Positions 48,375 through 57,729 of a stretch of DNA of 64,000 bases are shown here, in pieces. A model generated the notes under the pieces. That model was not told the origin of the DNA and made no database searches. It saw only the letters and a program-made list of their open reading frames with translations. Both the position numbers and the translations under genes were made by a program. The DNA is from CBDFNC01 sp965249895 (lineage in GTDB: Bacteria; Pseudomonadota; Gammaproteobacteria; Enterobacterales; CBDFNC01): contig CBDFNC010000005.1 of assembly GCA_965249895.1 (NCBI GenBank), forward strand, positions 1,798,001 through 1,862,000. The letters are read 5' to 3'. Every line of letters starts with the position of its first letter. Positions within the stretch are counted from its first letter, which is position 1.

Positions 48375-49130
48375 ATGAATAAGCATTTTCGCCTGGTAAC
48401 CGCGGCCACTGTCGCCGTATTTCTTACTCTGGGTTGTTCCTCCAAGGAAAAAGCCAAGGTTCCGGACAAAGCTCCCGTCGAGCTTTATGACGATGCTCAG
48501 GTAGCATTGCAAGCGGGTAACTACAGCAAAGCGGCAGATGTACTCGAAGCGCTGGATGCCAGATACCCTTTTGGTCCTCACTCTGAACAGGTCCAACTCG
48601 ACCTTATTTATGCCTACTACAAGAGCGATGAAACGGCACAAGCACTGGCAAACATCGACCGATTTGTCCGCCTAAGTCCAACTCATCAAAACATAGATTA
48701 CGTTTACTATATGCGTGGTTTGGCAAATATGGCGGCGGATTATAACACATTCCACTCTATATTAGGTATCGACAGATATAACCGGGATCCCAGCCACCTT
48801 CAGTCAGCCTTCAGGGATTTTAATCGACTGTTAAAACGCTACCCAAACAGTATCTATGCCGCCGATGCACAACGCAGAATGGTGTTTATTAAGGATAGTG
48901 TATCGCGTTACGAAATTGACGTTGCCGAATGGTACATTACGCGGGAAGCTTATCTGGCGGCTATCAACCGCGGCAAATATATCCTGGAAAATTTCCCGAA
49001 TACAGGCGCCACAGAGCGGGCCTTAGAAATCATGTTGGAAGGTTATGAAGAGCTCGCACTGGAGGAGCCGAAACAACGGACCTTGCAGGTAATGAAACAA
49101 AATTTTCCGCAGAACTCCTGGGTAAGGTAA
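48375..49130 (+). CDS. bamD: outer membrane assembly lipoprotein BamD
   Basis: About 251 residues. Lipoprotein signal peptide with lipobox LTLGC (Cys near position 21), then five TPR repeats (YDDAQVALQAGNYSKAADVL; RYPFGPHSEQVQLDLIYAYY; RGLANMAADYNTFHSIL; RYPNSIYAADAQRRM; RGKYILENFPNTGATERALE). BamD is the essential TPR scaffold of the beta-barrel assembly machine. A GTG at 48372 is an alternative start. The last 20 residues (PKQRTLQVMKQNFPQNSW) are echoed by a decayed copy just downstream. Confidence 0.95.
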   Translation: MNKHFRLVTAATVAVFLTLGCSSKEKAKVPDKAPVELYDDAQVALQAGNYSKAADVLEALDARYPFGPHSEQVQLDLIYAYYKSDETAQALANIDRFVRLSPTHQNIDYVYYMRGLANMAADYNTFHSILGIDRYNRDPSHLQSAFRDFNRLLKRYPNSIYAADAQRRMVFIKDSVSRYEIDVAEWYITREAYLAAINRGKYILENFPNTGATERALEIMLEGYEELALEEPKQRTLQVMKQNFPQNSWVR

Positions 49131-49161
49131 ACATTGATAAAAAAGGCTCCTGGCTTGAAAG

Positions 49162-49254
49162 CGCCTAAACAAAGGACCCTCTTCGGACCAATGAAGCAAA
49201 ACTTTCCGCAGAACTCCTGAGTAAGGTAAGTATAGATAAAGATAAAAAGGCTCC
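49162..49254 (+). repeat. decayed tandem copy of the bamD 3' end
   Basis: This stretch repeats the end of bamD (49068-49150). CCTAAACAAAGGACC, ATGAAGCAAAACTTTCCGC and AGAACTCCTGAGTAAGGTAA correspond to CCGAAACAACGGACC, ATGAAACAAAATTTTCCGC and AGAACTCCTGGGTAAGGTAA. Both copies end in AAAAAGGCTCC, the left arm of the terminator; only the second copy has the right arm. Offset is about 100 nt. The second copy has a small insertion and a stop in frame. Confidence 0.88.
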
Positions 49255-49270
49255 AAATTGGAGCCTTTTT
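49244..49270. terminator. bidirectional terminator between bamD and glnB
   Basis: A perfect 11-bp stem (AAAAAGGCTCC 49244-49254 with 49260-49270) and a 5-nt loop; the T-tracts on both strands are part of the stem arms. It serves bamD on the plus strand and glnB on the minus strand. Confidence 0.9.
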
Positions 49271-49278
49271 ATGTCAGC

Positions 49279-49617
49279 TTAGATAGCTTCTTCGTTTTCT
49301 TCGCCGGTTCGAATTCGAACAACACGCTGCACATCGGTCACAAAAATTTTTCCGTCACCAATTTTTCCGGTTTGCGCGGTACTGATTATGGATTCGATAC
49401 AACGTTCCACATCTTCCGAGCGAACCACAATCTCAATTTTCACCTTAGGTAAAAAATCCACCATATACTCAGCACCGCGATAAAGTTCGGTGTGCCCCTT
49501 CTGGCGACCAAACCCCTTTACTTCCGACACTGTCATTCCCGTAATACCAATGTCAGCCAAAGCTTCACGCACATCATCCATTTTAAACGGCTTGATAATG
49601 GCTTCGATCTTTTTCAT
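49279..49617 (-). CDS. glnB: nitrogen regulatory protein P-II
   Basis: 112 residues, the standard P-II length. The start at 49617 (MKKIEAIIKPFKMDDVREAL) follows AAGGGG; an upstream ATG at 49638 adds seven residues and is rejected. The T-loop GFGRQKGHTELYRGAEY places the uridylylation site at Tyr51. The C-terminal TAQTGKIGDGKIFV binds ATP/ADP. P-II reports nitrogen (glutamine, 2-oxoglutarate) and energy status to GlnD, GlnE and NtrB. The sequence is closer to GlnB than GlnK and no amtB gene is adjacent. Confidence 0.94.
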   Translation of the reverse strand: MKKIEAIIKPFKMDDVREALADIGITGMTVSEVKGFGRQKGHTELYRGAEYMVDFLPKVKIEIVVRSEDVERCIESIISTAQTGKIGDGKIFVTDVQRVVRIRTGEENEEAI

Positions 49618-49863
49618 TTTTTCCCCTTGAGCTGTCAAGTAAATCCTTAACTTAGCAGCGCATAGCTATAACATATTAACGGTGGTTTTCCCAATGGCTA
49701 ACTTACTCCATAGTGAATTTACTTAAACATTTGGTTAGGCTATAAAAGTCAATAATGCCTGAGATGTCACATCTTGAGGATTTAACAGGTGCTCATTTCT
49801 AATACTAAATAACCAGATCTGATAAACTTAAACTACTCCCTGATTCAAGAAGCACCAAAATTG

Positions 49864-50394
49864 ATGCAAAAAGGATTTACTTTGCTGGAAATGATGGTGG
49901 TACTGACCATAGGGGTCATTCTTATGACCATGGGTATACCTGGGTTTAACCAGCTGTTTTCAGATAATCGAACCAATACTGTCGCCAATGTGATGGTAAA
50001 AAATTTCACCTTTGCGAGAAACCAGGCAGTCAATCAAGGTAACCTAGTGACGGTTTGCGCATTAGCCACTGATAACACGTGTGATGGTGGAACAGCATGC
50101 AAATGCACTGCAAACTGGAGCGCGGGGATGGATGTGTTTATTGACGTTAATGGCGACGGCGTGGTGAATAGCGCAGACACTGTTTTACAGAGTGGACAAC
50201 CGTTTAGTAGCAACGATACTCTGGTTTCCAGCCCCACAAGTGTTACATTTCTTACTTTCCGCCCTGACGGGTTACCAAACAATTTTACCAACGTTAATTT
50301 CAGATATTGTACTGGCAATAACGCTTCCACCGTTGGTGTAGAAGTGAGTCCAACTGGCAGGGCCAGTCAAACCGACATCATTAACTGCAATTAG
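49864..50394 (+). CDS. fimT: type IV pilus minor pilin FimT/GspH-like
   Basis: 176 residues. The prepilin signature MQKG/FTLLEMMVVLTIGVILM gives cleavage after Gly4 by PilD, with Phe at +1 and Glu at +5. The GspH/FimT C-terminal domain follows, with a paired-cysteine region (CALATDNTCDGGTACKC) and a calcium-site-like segment DVNGDGVVNSADTV. An in-frame TTG lies one codon upstream. It faces the pilV-W-X-Y1-E operon and its last 4 nt overlap the convergent small secreted gene. A minor pilin or DNA-uptake role is inferred from family. Confidence 0.88.
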   Translation: MQKGFTLLEMMVVLTIGVILMTMGIPGFNQLFSDNRTNTVANVMVKNFTFARNQAVNQGNLVTVCALATDNTCDGGTACKCTANWSAGMDVFIDVNGDGVVNSADTVLQSGQPFSSNDTLVSSPTSVTFLTFRPDGLPNNFTNVNFRYCTGNNASTVGVEVSPTGRASQTDIINCN

Positions 50395-50699
50395 TGGGGG
50401 ATCTGAAGTTCCAATTCTCTTGCCGTATTACTCTTAAATTTCCCTTGTAACTCCGCACATTCAAATACTTGCAATATGGCAACCCGCTGTTTTCCATCCG
50501 TGGCAAAGATAGACTTACCGGCAAGAGATGCTGTGAACTCCGCTAACCGAGCCGAACTTATAGAACTAGACGGATAAACAAATTGTTCCACTGTATCTAC
50601 CGCATTATCGGTGCGAATATGACACTTAACATAAGATTTTTCTGCGTATACCAGAGATGGTATTAGGCATATTATTAACCCCATCATTATCTTATTCAT
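50391..50699 (-). CDS. small secreted protein at the end of the pilus operon
   Basis: 102 residues. Signal peptide MNKIMMGLIICLIPSLVYA, then a short soluble domain with two cysteines (YVKCHIRTD, VFECAELQ) that could form a disulfide. I do not recognise the family. It follows pilE by 4 nt with GGGAGT upstream of its ATG, so it belongs to the pilV-W-X-Y1-E transcript. A role in pilus assembly is only inferred from position. Confidence 0.72.
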   Translation of the reverse strand: MNKIMMGLIICLIPSLVYAEKSYVKCHIRTDNAVDTVEQFVYPSSSISSARLAEFTASLAGKSIFATDGKQRVAILQVFECAELQGKFKSNTARELELQIPH

Positions 50700-50703
50700 G
50701 TTT

Positions 50704-51105
50704 TTACTCCCAACACTTTGCAGGTTGCTTATCCAACGCTTGATTAATCGTCAAGGAAAGACAATCAGTATCGTTTGTGGCCTGACTACCCGAGGCGGTA
50801 GCTCGAATGGTGAATTCGAAAATAAGCTTTGCCGCAGAGGTCGGTATATCAAGTTCATAATAACCGCTTTCTGTTACCCCAGCTCCTGATATGAGTTTTG
50901 TCACTTTATCGCTGTAGGTTCTTTGGTCCAGGTAGAACTGCTCTTGTAAATTAGCTAACTGAATCAACCACCTTTGGGCCTCAGTTCGGTTGCTTGAAGT
51001 CACATAAGAGGTATATGAGGGGTAAGCAATTGCGATTAAAATACCCACTATGCCAACGGCAACCATTAACTCAATTAAGCTCATTCCCCACTGCCTGCTA
51101 CGCAT
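50704..51105 (-). CDS. pilE: type IV pilus minor pilin PilE
   Basis: 133 residues. Prepilin signature MRSRQWG/MSLIELMVAVGIVGIL (Gly before the cleavage site, Glu at +5), a long N-terminal helix (RTEAQRWLIQLANLQEQFYL), and a short globular domain with the C-terminal cysteine pair (DCLSL...AKCWE) usual for PilE. Its ATG overlaps the pilY1 stop by one base (TAATG), and GAGGAA lies upstream. Confidence 0.92.
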   Translation of the reverse strand: MRSRQWGMSLIELMVAVGIVGILIAIAYPSYTSYVTSSNRTEAQRWLIQLANLQEQFYLDQRTYSDKVTKLISGAGVTESGYYELDIPTSAAKLIFEFTIRATASGSQATNDTDCLSLTINQALDKQPAKCWE

Positions 51106-54100
51106 TATTTTTCCTCGAAATAACTATAAATATGTTTGGGATCCATATCAGCATTACTCTTTACAGTACCAGTATTCACCACAACAGTGCTGGTTTCACC
51201 CTCTTCCGTAATGCTTGTTTCTTCACCCTGGCCCACTCCAAGCAGCCTTAAGACAGACTCACCTTTTTCATTTACTCCAGAATGAACCACCAGAGTATCA
51301 GGGACCCTGGAACCAATATCCATCTCCCTCCACGAATGGGTGTTAACGCCGGAATGTAAATTAACCGCATGTAAGCGCCCCACTCCCAAGCTGCCAATAC
51401 CACATTGTAAATTAGAGGTCGCATTCGGAGAGAAAGAAGTAAAATACACAGTGCCTTCTAATACGACTGCACCACCTAAAGATTTCTCACCACTTTCAGA
51501 AAGACTGTAACGCCAACCCCCCTTAGCACTTAAGTCCGCCTTAATATTTAACACCTGCTCACCGGTATAACTTCCCACCGGGTTATTGGTAATGTCATAC
51601 AAGTCGCTATAGCTGATAGGCGTGGGATTTGGATGATCTTCCGAGCCAAATTTGGTGGGTAAGATATATTTATCCTGGATCATAAAGAAGCTGTCACTCG
51701 TAGTAGTGTCGGAAGCTGGACTGGCTCGGTTACCGCTACCGACTAACACGCCATCGTATGGGATCTTACTGAAGGTATAGCTGGTTTCATTTTCAGTTGT
51801 CACCTTGGTTACTTTATGATGGAAGGTCCGGACTAAAACTGGCTCATTAAAGAAACGCCTGTCTGTGGCTGATGTATCGCCGCCTAACTTAGCAACTTTC
51901 ACCAGAGTCCAATCGTTTCTGTTTACACCGTTAAGGTCGGCTCGCCATACGTTACCGCCTGTATCTACCGCGTAAATTCTGTCCGTATTTCCATCGGCAT
52001 TACTGTCCAATACAGCGACTGGAGCGGCGATACTATCGCGAATACAATGCTCAGTATCACCACAATCCCCTCCGGTAAAACCATGAATCTTTTCACCAGT
52101 AATACCGTTAATGATATAAATACCACGCCCCTTACTATCATCACAGCTTTGGTTTGTTGCTGGCGTGCAGGTATCTTTATTTACATCGTATCCAGCGCCA
52201 AAAATCAGCGCAGCCACAGGTTTGTCGGAGCCGCTACCAGTATAAGAAACATTAGCCTCTATGGGGGTCGACCAGGTTTGCCCCAACTCTGAAAAGCCAC
52301 TGTTGCTTGCCGATATCGTCCATGCTAAAGACGGCGAGTCAGGATACGTGATATCAATCCCGTAGAGACTGGAACCGCCCCTGCGCATACCAACTGCAGC
52401 TATGATTCTTTCCACTTGACCGCTGGAGCTATAGCTTCTAACTGCCACGGGTGACGAGTCCATGCCATACGAATGAACGGAACTGTCGGCATTAGATTTG
52501 AGCGATACCCCGTGCTCTAACAGCTCTCCCGGAATAAAAGCCCAGTCTTCAGATACAGTATTGTTGCTATCATTATCGGTGAACATATGAACGAAACCCG
52601 CGTTAGTACCTACCAGCAAGCGAACCGTTGGTGAGCTACCAGTGGAATAGTTAATCGCTAACGGTTTTGAATGCAAAGGGTCGCCAAACACATTACTCCG
52701 GTAATCATCCGTCGCGTTATCCTCATCATCATCGTTAACATCCAGCCCCATCAACCAATTTAAGTTGTCATCCAGATCTGATGTCTGCACACCTAAAGCA
52801 GAAGCTAATTCGGCATTTGAGCTCGTGTTAAAGTAGCTATTCATACTAGCCTTTGTCAGGGATGCTATGGACTTGGGCCCGGTACTGGTGTACAACTTTC
52901 GACTGGTGAGGCCCGAATACAAGCCATTTACCCCTCCTGCCGCGACCGTATTACCGTCTTTATTACCGCCCCAGTAGGTTGATGCTGTTTCCTTAATATC
53001 ACCGGCGCCATTAATCGCAGGGGCATTATTCGCATCTCGCAACAACCCTTTGTCATCAATTTTAAGTTTCTTAATATTCCCTTGCCAGCGTTTCTTTTTA
53101 CTGGGGATAAACATGGAATAATAAACCGCATCCAGGCTTTTGGTACGGTCAAAATTATTGTTCGCTATGGCCGGAGAAGATAAGCTGGAGGACGCATTCA
53201 GGATCTGGATAATGGTTTCCTGAAAAGCCGTTTTTAATGCAGTCGCATCGTTCGCCGGATAGTAGCTGCCACCCCCCCGCTTGGCGGTTTCATTTAATAG
53301 CGCACCGGAGCTCGTGTTTACACCTTCCCCAAACCCGATAGTAAAGGTACTGACATACTGGCTACCATTTGCACTGCTGCCGTCAATGTCATGATCATTC
53401 ATCCAACCAGCTAACGCCGGCATATAACTGCCACTGTATGAGCCTGCACTGGTTTTTTGTGATATCAATGAGTTGGCAGCACTATCCATGGTTGGCTGAC
53501 CATCGGTCATCAGAATAACGTATGCTCTTTCCTGGCAGGCTTGGAATGGTGAAACATAAATACCGCTGCCATTCTCGGCATTTGCGATATCTCGAGGCGG
53601 TTTATTACCATCGTAACTACCATAATCACTGTCATCATCGCCAAACCATACATTCTGGCCGGCATAGTAACGTGAGACCTCATAAAGACTTTCGCAAAGC
53701 GGTGTATTGCCCTGTGCTACCTGCGCATTGATGGTGGTGACAAAACCGGCCCGATCCGAGTCAGTCATTGTTTTAATACCTGTAACTACTCGCCCACCAT
53801 CTCTTTCGTCAGACGGGTAGTCATAGTTAAATACAGTCAGGCCAAAATCAACGGATGTGGTAGAGCTAACCAAATCAGCTATAGTTTCCTGCGCAATAGC
53901 GAGCCGACTCTTCTTTTCCGTGTTTGGCAGTGCAGACCAACGAACATAGTTTTCTGTGTATAAGGTGACCCCATCACTACCTCTAAAGGGGTTGGTTCCC
54001 GGGGTTGCTTGGTAGGGGCCGCCATTGACCGGGTATCCGTTACCATGAGAGGTACCAGCATTAATTACATTGTTTGTTTCTATATCTTCTTTACAATCAA

Positions 54101-54503
54101 ATGCCTTACCCCAGCTCTTATTTAACGTCCGCCAGTCATTCCTATTGGTCCAACGCCGGATATTCCCGTTGTAGAAGCCCTTGCTGTTTAAGCTTGCGAA
54201 AGAAGAGCCGCAGTTGTTCTTGCTGGCCAGGAAATAGGTATTGTCGCCAATTTCAGGCATGCTACCTGCGGACCAATATACTTTCGGGTCGGAGCCCACT
54301 CCATAGTCAGTGTTGGGGTTATAAGCCGCTTTGGTAAATTCCTCCTCCGTCCTCATACTGCCGGAATTATCAAAAATGATCATAACCTGGGGACGTATAC
54401 CATTTTGCGCACCTATATCAGCAATATATAGCTCGGTGTCATCCGCCTGGGTAACACCACTAAGTAGCATAGGTAAAGCTGCCGCGAGTATCCTTGTTCT
54501 CAT
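51105..54503 (-). CDS. pilY1: type IV pilus adhesin/assembly protein PilY1
   Basis: 1132 residues. Signal peptide (MRTRILAAALPMLLSGVTQA), an N-terminal von Willebrand A-like domain with the MIDAS motif DNSGS (QVMIIFDNSGSMRTEEEF) and AYVILMTDGQPTMDSA, and a C-terminal beta-propeller (about 590-1080: VFGDPLHSKPLAINYS) with a calcium site of the DxNxDxxxD type (DSNADGNTDRIYAVD). PilY1 promotes pilus extension, sits at the tip and acts in adhesion and surface sensing. It lies 9 nt after pilX in the minor pilin operon. Confidence 0.95.
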   Translation of the reverse strand: MRTRILAAALPMLLSGVTQADDTELYIADIGAQNGIRPQVMIIFDNSGSMRTEEEFTKAAYNPNTDYGVGSDPKVYWSAGSMPEIGDNTYFLASKNNCGSSFASLNSKGFYNGNIRRWTNRNDWRTLNKSWGKAFDCKEDIETNNVINAGTSHGNGYPVNGGPYQATPGTNPFRGSDGVTLYTENYVRWSALPNTEKKSRLAIAQETIADLVSSTTSVDFGLTVFNYDYPSDERDGGRVVTGIKTMTDSDRAGFVTTINAQVAQGNTPLCESLYEVSRYYAGQNVWFGDDDSDYGSYDGNKPPRDIANAENGSGIYVSPFQACQERAYVILMTDGQPTMDSAANSLISQKTSAGSYSGSYMPALAGWMNDHDIDGSSANGSQYVSTFTIGFGEGVNTSSGALLNETAKRGGGSYYPANDATALKTAFQETIIQILNASSSLSSPAIANNNFDRTKSLDAVYYSMFIPSKKKRWQGNIKKLKIDDKGLLRDANNAPAINGAGDIKETASTYWGGNKDGNTVAAGGVNGLYSGLTSRKLYTSTGPKSIASLTKASMNSYFNTSSNAELASALGVQTSDLDDNLNWLMGLDVNDDDEDNATDDYRSNVFGDPLHSKPLAINYSTGSSPTVRLLVGTNAGFVHMFTDNDSNNTVSEDWAFIPGELLEHGVSLKSNADSSVHSYGMDSSPVAVRSYSSSGQVERIIAAVGMRRGGSSLYGIDITYPDSPSLAWTISASNSGFSELGQTWSTPIEANVSYTGSGSDKPVAALIFGAGYDVNKDTCTPATNQSCDDSKGRGIYIINGITGEKIHGFTGGDCGDTEHCIRDSIAAPVAVLDSNADGNTDRIYAVDTGGNVWRADLNGVNRNDWTLVKVAKLGGDTSATDRRFFNEPVLVRTFHHKVTKVTTENETSYTFSKIPYDGVLVGSGNRASPASDTTTSDSFFMIQDKYILPTKFGSEDHPNPTPISYSDLYDITNNPVGSYTGEQVLNIKADLSAKGGWRYSLSESGEKSLGGAVVLEGTVYFTSFSPNATSNLQCGIGSLGVGRLHAVNLHSGVNTHSWREMDIGSRVPDTLVVHSGVNEKGESVLRLLGVGQGEETSITEEGETSTVVVNTGTVKSNADMDPKHIYSYFEEK

Positions 54504-54512
54504 AACGCCCCC

Positions 54513-54956
54513 TTAATTCGTTTTAATCGGCTGTTCAACACCGGCGTTCATCGCATTTACTGCCCACTTCCCGCCTCCAGACTTACTTCTGCCATGTTCT
54601 GTGCTTACCCTGACATCCACATATCGACACGAAAAACCTTTTACCTGATTAGGATTAAGCGTTCGTTTGCAAGCTGTTTCTCCCCTCGGTGTAGCCGTTG
54701 CCGACACATCGTCAAAAGCACCGCTTGCGACCGTGATATCCGAGCTGTCGGCACCAAACTTTGCGGCTGTAGTCGTGGACGTTAAAATATCTTCAATCGC
54801 CCCTTCCAACAGCTGATCGGAGGCCATTCGTTGCGCCGCCGCATCCGCCATCTTTAAATCTAGGTTACTGCCACTCAACAGAACCGAACCTATCGCCGTG
54901 AGCATTAATAGCATCAGCATAGCGATAAATAGCGCAACTCCTTTTTGTTTAGTCAT
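54513..54956 (-). CDS. pilX: type IV pilus assembly protein PilX
   Basis: 147 residues. The N-terminus MTKQKGVALFIAMLMLLMLT is the PilX/GspK-like prepilin helix (Gly before the cleavage site; Glu at +5 is replaced, as is common for this protein), followed by the PilX core (SNLDLKMADAAAQRMASDQ). The start at 54956 is chosen, with AGGG about 10 nt upstream; a GTG at 54965 overlaps the pilW stop. Part of the tip complex with PilV, PilW and PilY1. Confidence 0.87.
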   Translation of the reverse strand: MTKQKGVALFIAMLMLLMLTAIGSVLLSGSNLDLKMADAAAQRMASDQLLEGAIEDILTSTTTAAKFGADSSDITVASGAFDDVSATATPRGETACKRTLNPNQVKGFSCRYVDVRVSTEHGRSKSGGGKWAVNAMNAGVEQPIKTN

Positions 54957-54961
54957 GATAG

Positions 54962-55954
54962 TCACCCTGAGTTGACCAGGATCGTGTTTCTAAAGCTCAC
55001 GACCGTAGACAAAAGAAGCCTGCGAAATCTATCTCCATTACCTTTTATTGTCTTTTCCCCGACCTGGTAAGTCTGATTGTTTTTGTAGCCAGGAGTTTCC
55101 TCAATCGCCCTTAACAACAAAAACAGTTTTACCCCAACCACCCTGCCATTATCCCAATCTGCATTTGTTAACTGATCTGAAGGAACAAAGGTATCGGCAG
55201 TGCCATCCCGGGCCACCTCATCCCCTATATCCAAACCAAATAGCAACTGCATATTTTCCACCCCTTCAATTAAAGGAGTTGTCTCCAGCAGCATACCCTT
55301 ATCTCTGGTCAAACGAATTCGCCTTAACCTTGGTATATCCGTAGCAACTTCCCGATCGAGGTAATAAACATGATGGACCAACTGCCAAATCTGGGAGTTA
55401 CTCATGGTGGGTAAGGTCTCAATATTGCCTGCAAAGATACTACCCTGGCTCACATTTGAAATAAGGTAATAGCTATTGGCATCCAGCGCACTCGTTACTG
55501 GTAAGCCTCTCACTCGTTTAATTGAAAGGGCGTCTGTATTTCTCACTAATGTAGTGGTTGACGCTTTATCATCGGCACACGTCATTGGCACACTACCTGT
55601 GGCTGGTATTTCAAACGCCCATAGATCCCGGAACTTTTGCGTCGCATCAGGAAAAGAGCCATGCCCTTCGCTATCCAGACAGTCCGACGTCAAATTGGTT
55701 GGGATTGATATGCCATTTCCAACTTCCAACGCATTGCCGGTAAACTCTCCCCAGAAGCCCACATGTTTAAGGTCCTGGGTAATGATTTGCAATGCAAAAC
55801 GTCCTTTTTCCTGCAATTCCCCAACTTGCTGGGTGGAAACGGTAGAACCCTTACTGGCTACAAAAATACTGCTCAGCCCCGCAGTTAGAAACAAGCCAAT
55901 AGCAATAACCACCATCCATTCGATTAAGGTATAACCCTGTTGAAAGCGCTTCAT
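54962..55954 (-). CDS. pilW: type IV pilus minor pilin PilW
   Basis: 330 residues. Prepilin signature MKRFQQG/YTLIEWMVVIAIGLFL (Gly before cleavage, Glu at +5), then the PilW domain (EKGRFALQIITQDLKHVGFW; later LIEGVENMQLLFGLDI). ATG 55954 is preferred because AAGGTG lies 7 nt upstream; a GTG at 55963 overlaps the pilV stop (GTGA). Minor pilin of the tip-priming complex. Confidence 0.92.
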   Translation of the reverse strand: MKRFQQGYTLIEWMVVIAIGLFLTAGLSSIFVASKGSTVSTQQVGELQEKGRFALQIITQDLKHVGFWGEFTGNALEVGNGISIPTNLTSDCLDSEGHGSFPDATQKFRDLWAFEIPATGSVPMTCADDKASTTTLVRNTDALSIKRVRGLPVTSALDANSYYLISNVSQGSIFAGNIETLPTMSNSQIWQLVHHVYYLDREVATDIPRLRRIRLTRDKGMLLETTPLIEGVENMQLLFGLDIGDEVARDGTADTFVPSDQLTNADWDNGRVVGVKLFLLLRAIEETPGYKNNQTYQVGEKTIKGNGDRFRRLLLSTVVSFRNTILVNSG

Positions 55955-55959
55955 TTCGT

Positions 55960-56523
55960 TCACCTTATCAGAGTCGTTACTTTAAGCTGGCGCCTTTTCT
56001 TACTCGCGCTACCACAGCCCGTTGCCAACTCATCAGAGGCATCGGCAGCATCAAGCAGGCTGCTTCTGCTATTCCAGGCCACTATAACAGTGACAACTCC
56101 TGAGCTGGCATTACTGATGCAGCCCTCAGCCCCAGCCAGGCCGTTAACATTTTTTCCACTCTCTGTAACTGCCGACCCCAGCAACATTTGTCGCCACTCG
56201 AACAAATCGTGTTCTTTTACTTGCTCACCAGAGCAGCCACTCATACCGCCATAACTGGTAGCACAGCTCGGCTGACTAAGAGATGCCGCTTTAATGCTGG
56301 TAACTGTGTAGCTTGCAGTGGAGACAGAATTGATCCAGGCTTTATTCAGCCTCATTCTTTCCACGATATCGGATGCGATAAAAGCCGCCATGGTACGCTG
56401 TTGTGCCTCGAAGCTGGATTGCGTGGCCAATCCTTGCATAGCAGCAACACCCAGGATTCCCGTGCCCAGGATAAATGCGGTGACCATTACTTCAATTAAG
56501 CTAAACCCAGCCTCAGAGCGCAT
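55960..56523 (-). CDS. pilV: type IV pilus minor pilin PilV
   Basis: 187 residues. Prepilin signature MRSEAG/FSLIEVMVTAFILGTGILG, then the PilV-type AAMQGLATQSSFEAQQRTMA and AFIASDIVERMRLNKAW. First gene of pilV-W-X-Y1-E and the small secreted gene. The 268-nt gap to ispH upstream should hold the promoter; no convincing one was picked by eye. Confidence 0.92.
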   Translation of the reverse strand: MRSEAGFSLIEVMVTAFILGTGILGVAAMQGLATQSSFEAQQRTMAAFIASDIVERMRLNKAWINSVSTASYTVTSIKAASLSQPSCATSYGGMSGCSGEQVKEHDLFEWRQMLLGSAVTESGKNVNGLAGAEGCISNASSGVVTVIVAWNSRSSLLDAADASDELATGCGSASKKRRQLKVTTLIR

Positions 56524-56791
56524 AACATTATCCCTGTCGGCGAAATGCCATGAGTGGTTAGTAAAATTTTAATCGTTATTGAGGATTTTGGACTAGTATG
56601 GGAAGATTTTGTGAGCTATTTCAGCTTATAGATCTTAAATATGAACAGAATGTCACAAATACAGAATGATGACTTTTTTTTGCTTTTTATTCTGGACAAA
56701 AATCATCTATATGCTAGCTAAGGCTAAAAGTATGACCAAACACTTGTTATCTGGCCATATTTTATCTAACGCAGTAATTAAAGGCTGTGTG

Positions 56792-57727
56792 TTATTTTTT
56801 TCTTAACTCAAGCGGTACTTCGAAAACAATATTTTCTTCCGCTCCAGGGTTTTCGACTACTATTGTGCCACCAAGCTCATTTACTCTGTCTATGACTTGC
56901 TTCACCAACACCTCAGGAGCTGACGCGCCTGCAGTGATGCCTACTTTGCCACAGGACTCAAACCATTCTGCCTTGATATCATCTGCATTATCAACCAGAT
57001 AAGAAAGAGTGCCTCCTTTGGCAGACTTTTCCCTCAAGCGATTGGAGTTAGATGAGTTTTTCGAGCCAACGACCAATACCAGTTCCGTTTTCTCAGCCAG
57101 ATCCTTGACCGCATCCTGTCGGTTTTGCGTGGCGTAACAGATATCGTTTTTCCTTGGCCCCTGGATCAGAGGAAACTTATCCCTTAATGCATCAATAACC
57201 TGAGATGTGTCATCAACAGATAAGGTTGTCTGAGTGCAATAAAGCAGGTGCTCCGGATCCTTCACTTGCAGATCCCAAACATCGCCTGGCGATTCAACCA
57301 GGTAAATACCACCTTCCGGGTTGTTGTACTGACCCATAGTGCCCACAACTTCAGGGTGACCTTCATGGCCAATCAGCACACATTCTGCACCTTTTCGGCT
57401 GGCCCTTGTCACTTCCATATGCACTTTTGTTACTAAAGGGCAGGTAGCATCAAAGACTTTTAGCTCACGTCGTTTGGCTTCCATACGCACCGCCTGGGAC
57501 ACGCCATGCGCGCTGAAAATAACGATACTGTTATCTGGCACTTCATCGAGCTCTTCTACAAAAATGGCGCCTCGGGCTTTTAAACCGTCCACCACATATT
57601 TGTTATGCACCACCTCATGGCGCACATAAATCGGTGGTTCAAACAACTCAAGGGCCCGCTCAACGATACTGATTGCACGATGAACCCCGGCACAAAAGCC
57701 ACGGGGATTTGCCAGTAATATTTCCAC
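56792..57727 (-). CDS. ispH: 4-hydroxy-3-methylbut-2-enyl diphosphate reductase
   Basis: 311 residues. Last step of the MEP isoprenoid pathway: HMBPP to IPP and DMAPP using an iron-sulfur cluster. The three cluster cysteines are in RGFCAGVHRAI (Cys12), FDATCPLVTKVHME and NDICYATQNRQDAV; the proton-relay glutamate lies in the same segments, and TAGASAPEVLV is present. It lies 2 nt downstream of fkpB in the ileS-lspA-fkpB-ispH operon. Confidence 0.97.
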   Translation of the reverse strand: MEILLANPRGFCAGVHRAISIVERALELFEPPIYVRHEVVHNKYVVDGLKARGAIFVEELDEVPDNSIVIFSAHGVSQAVRMEAKRRELKVFDATCPLVTKVHMEVTRASRKGAECVLIGHEGHPEVVGTMGQYNNPEGGIYLVESPGDVWDLQVKDPEHLLYCTQTTLSVDDTSQVIDALRDKFPLIQGPRKNDICYATQNRQDAVKDLAEKTELVLVVGSKNSSNSNRLREKSAKGGTLSYLVDNADDIKAEWFESCGKVGITAGASAPEVLVKQVIDRVNELGGTIVVENPGAEENIVFEVPLELRKK

Positions 57728-57729
57728 GA

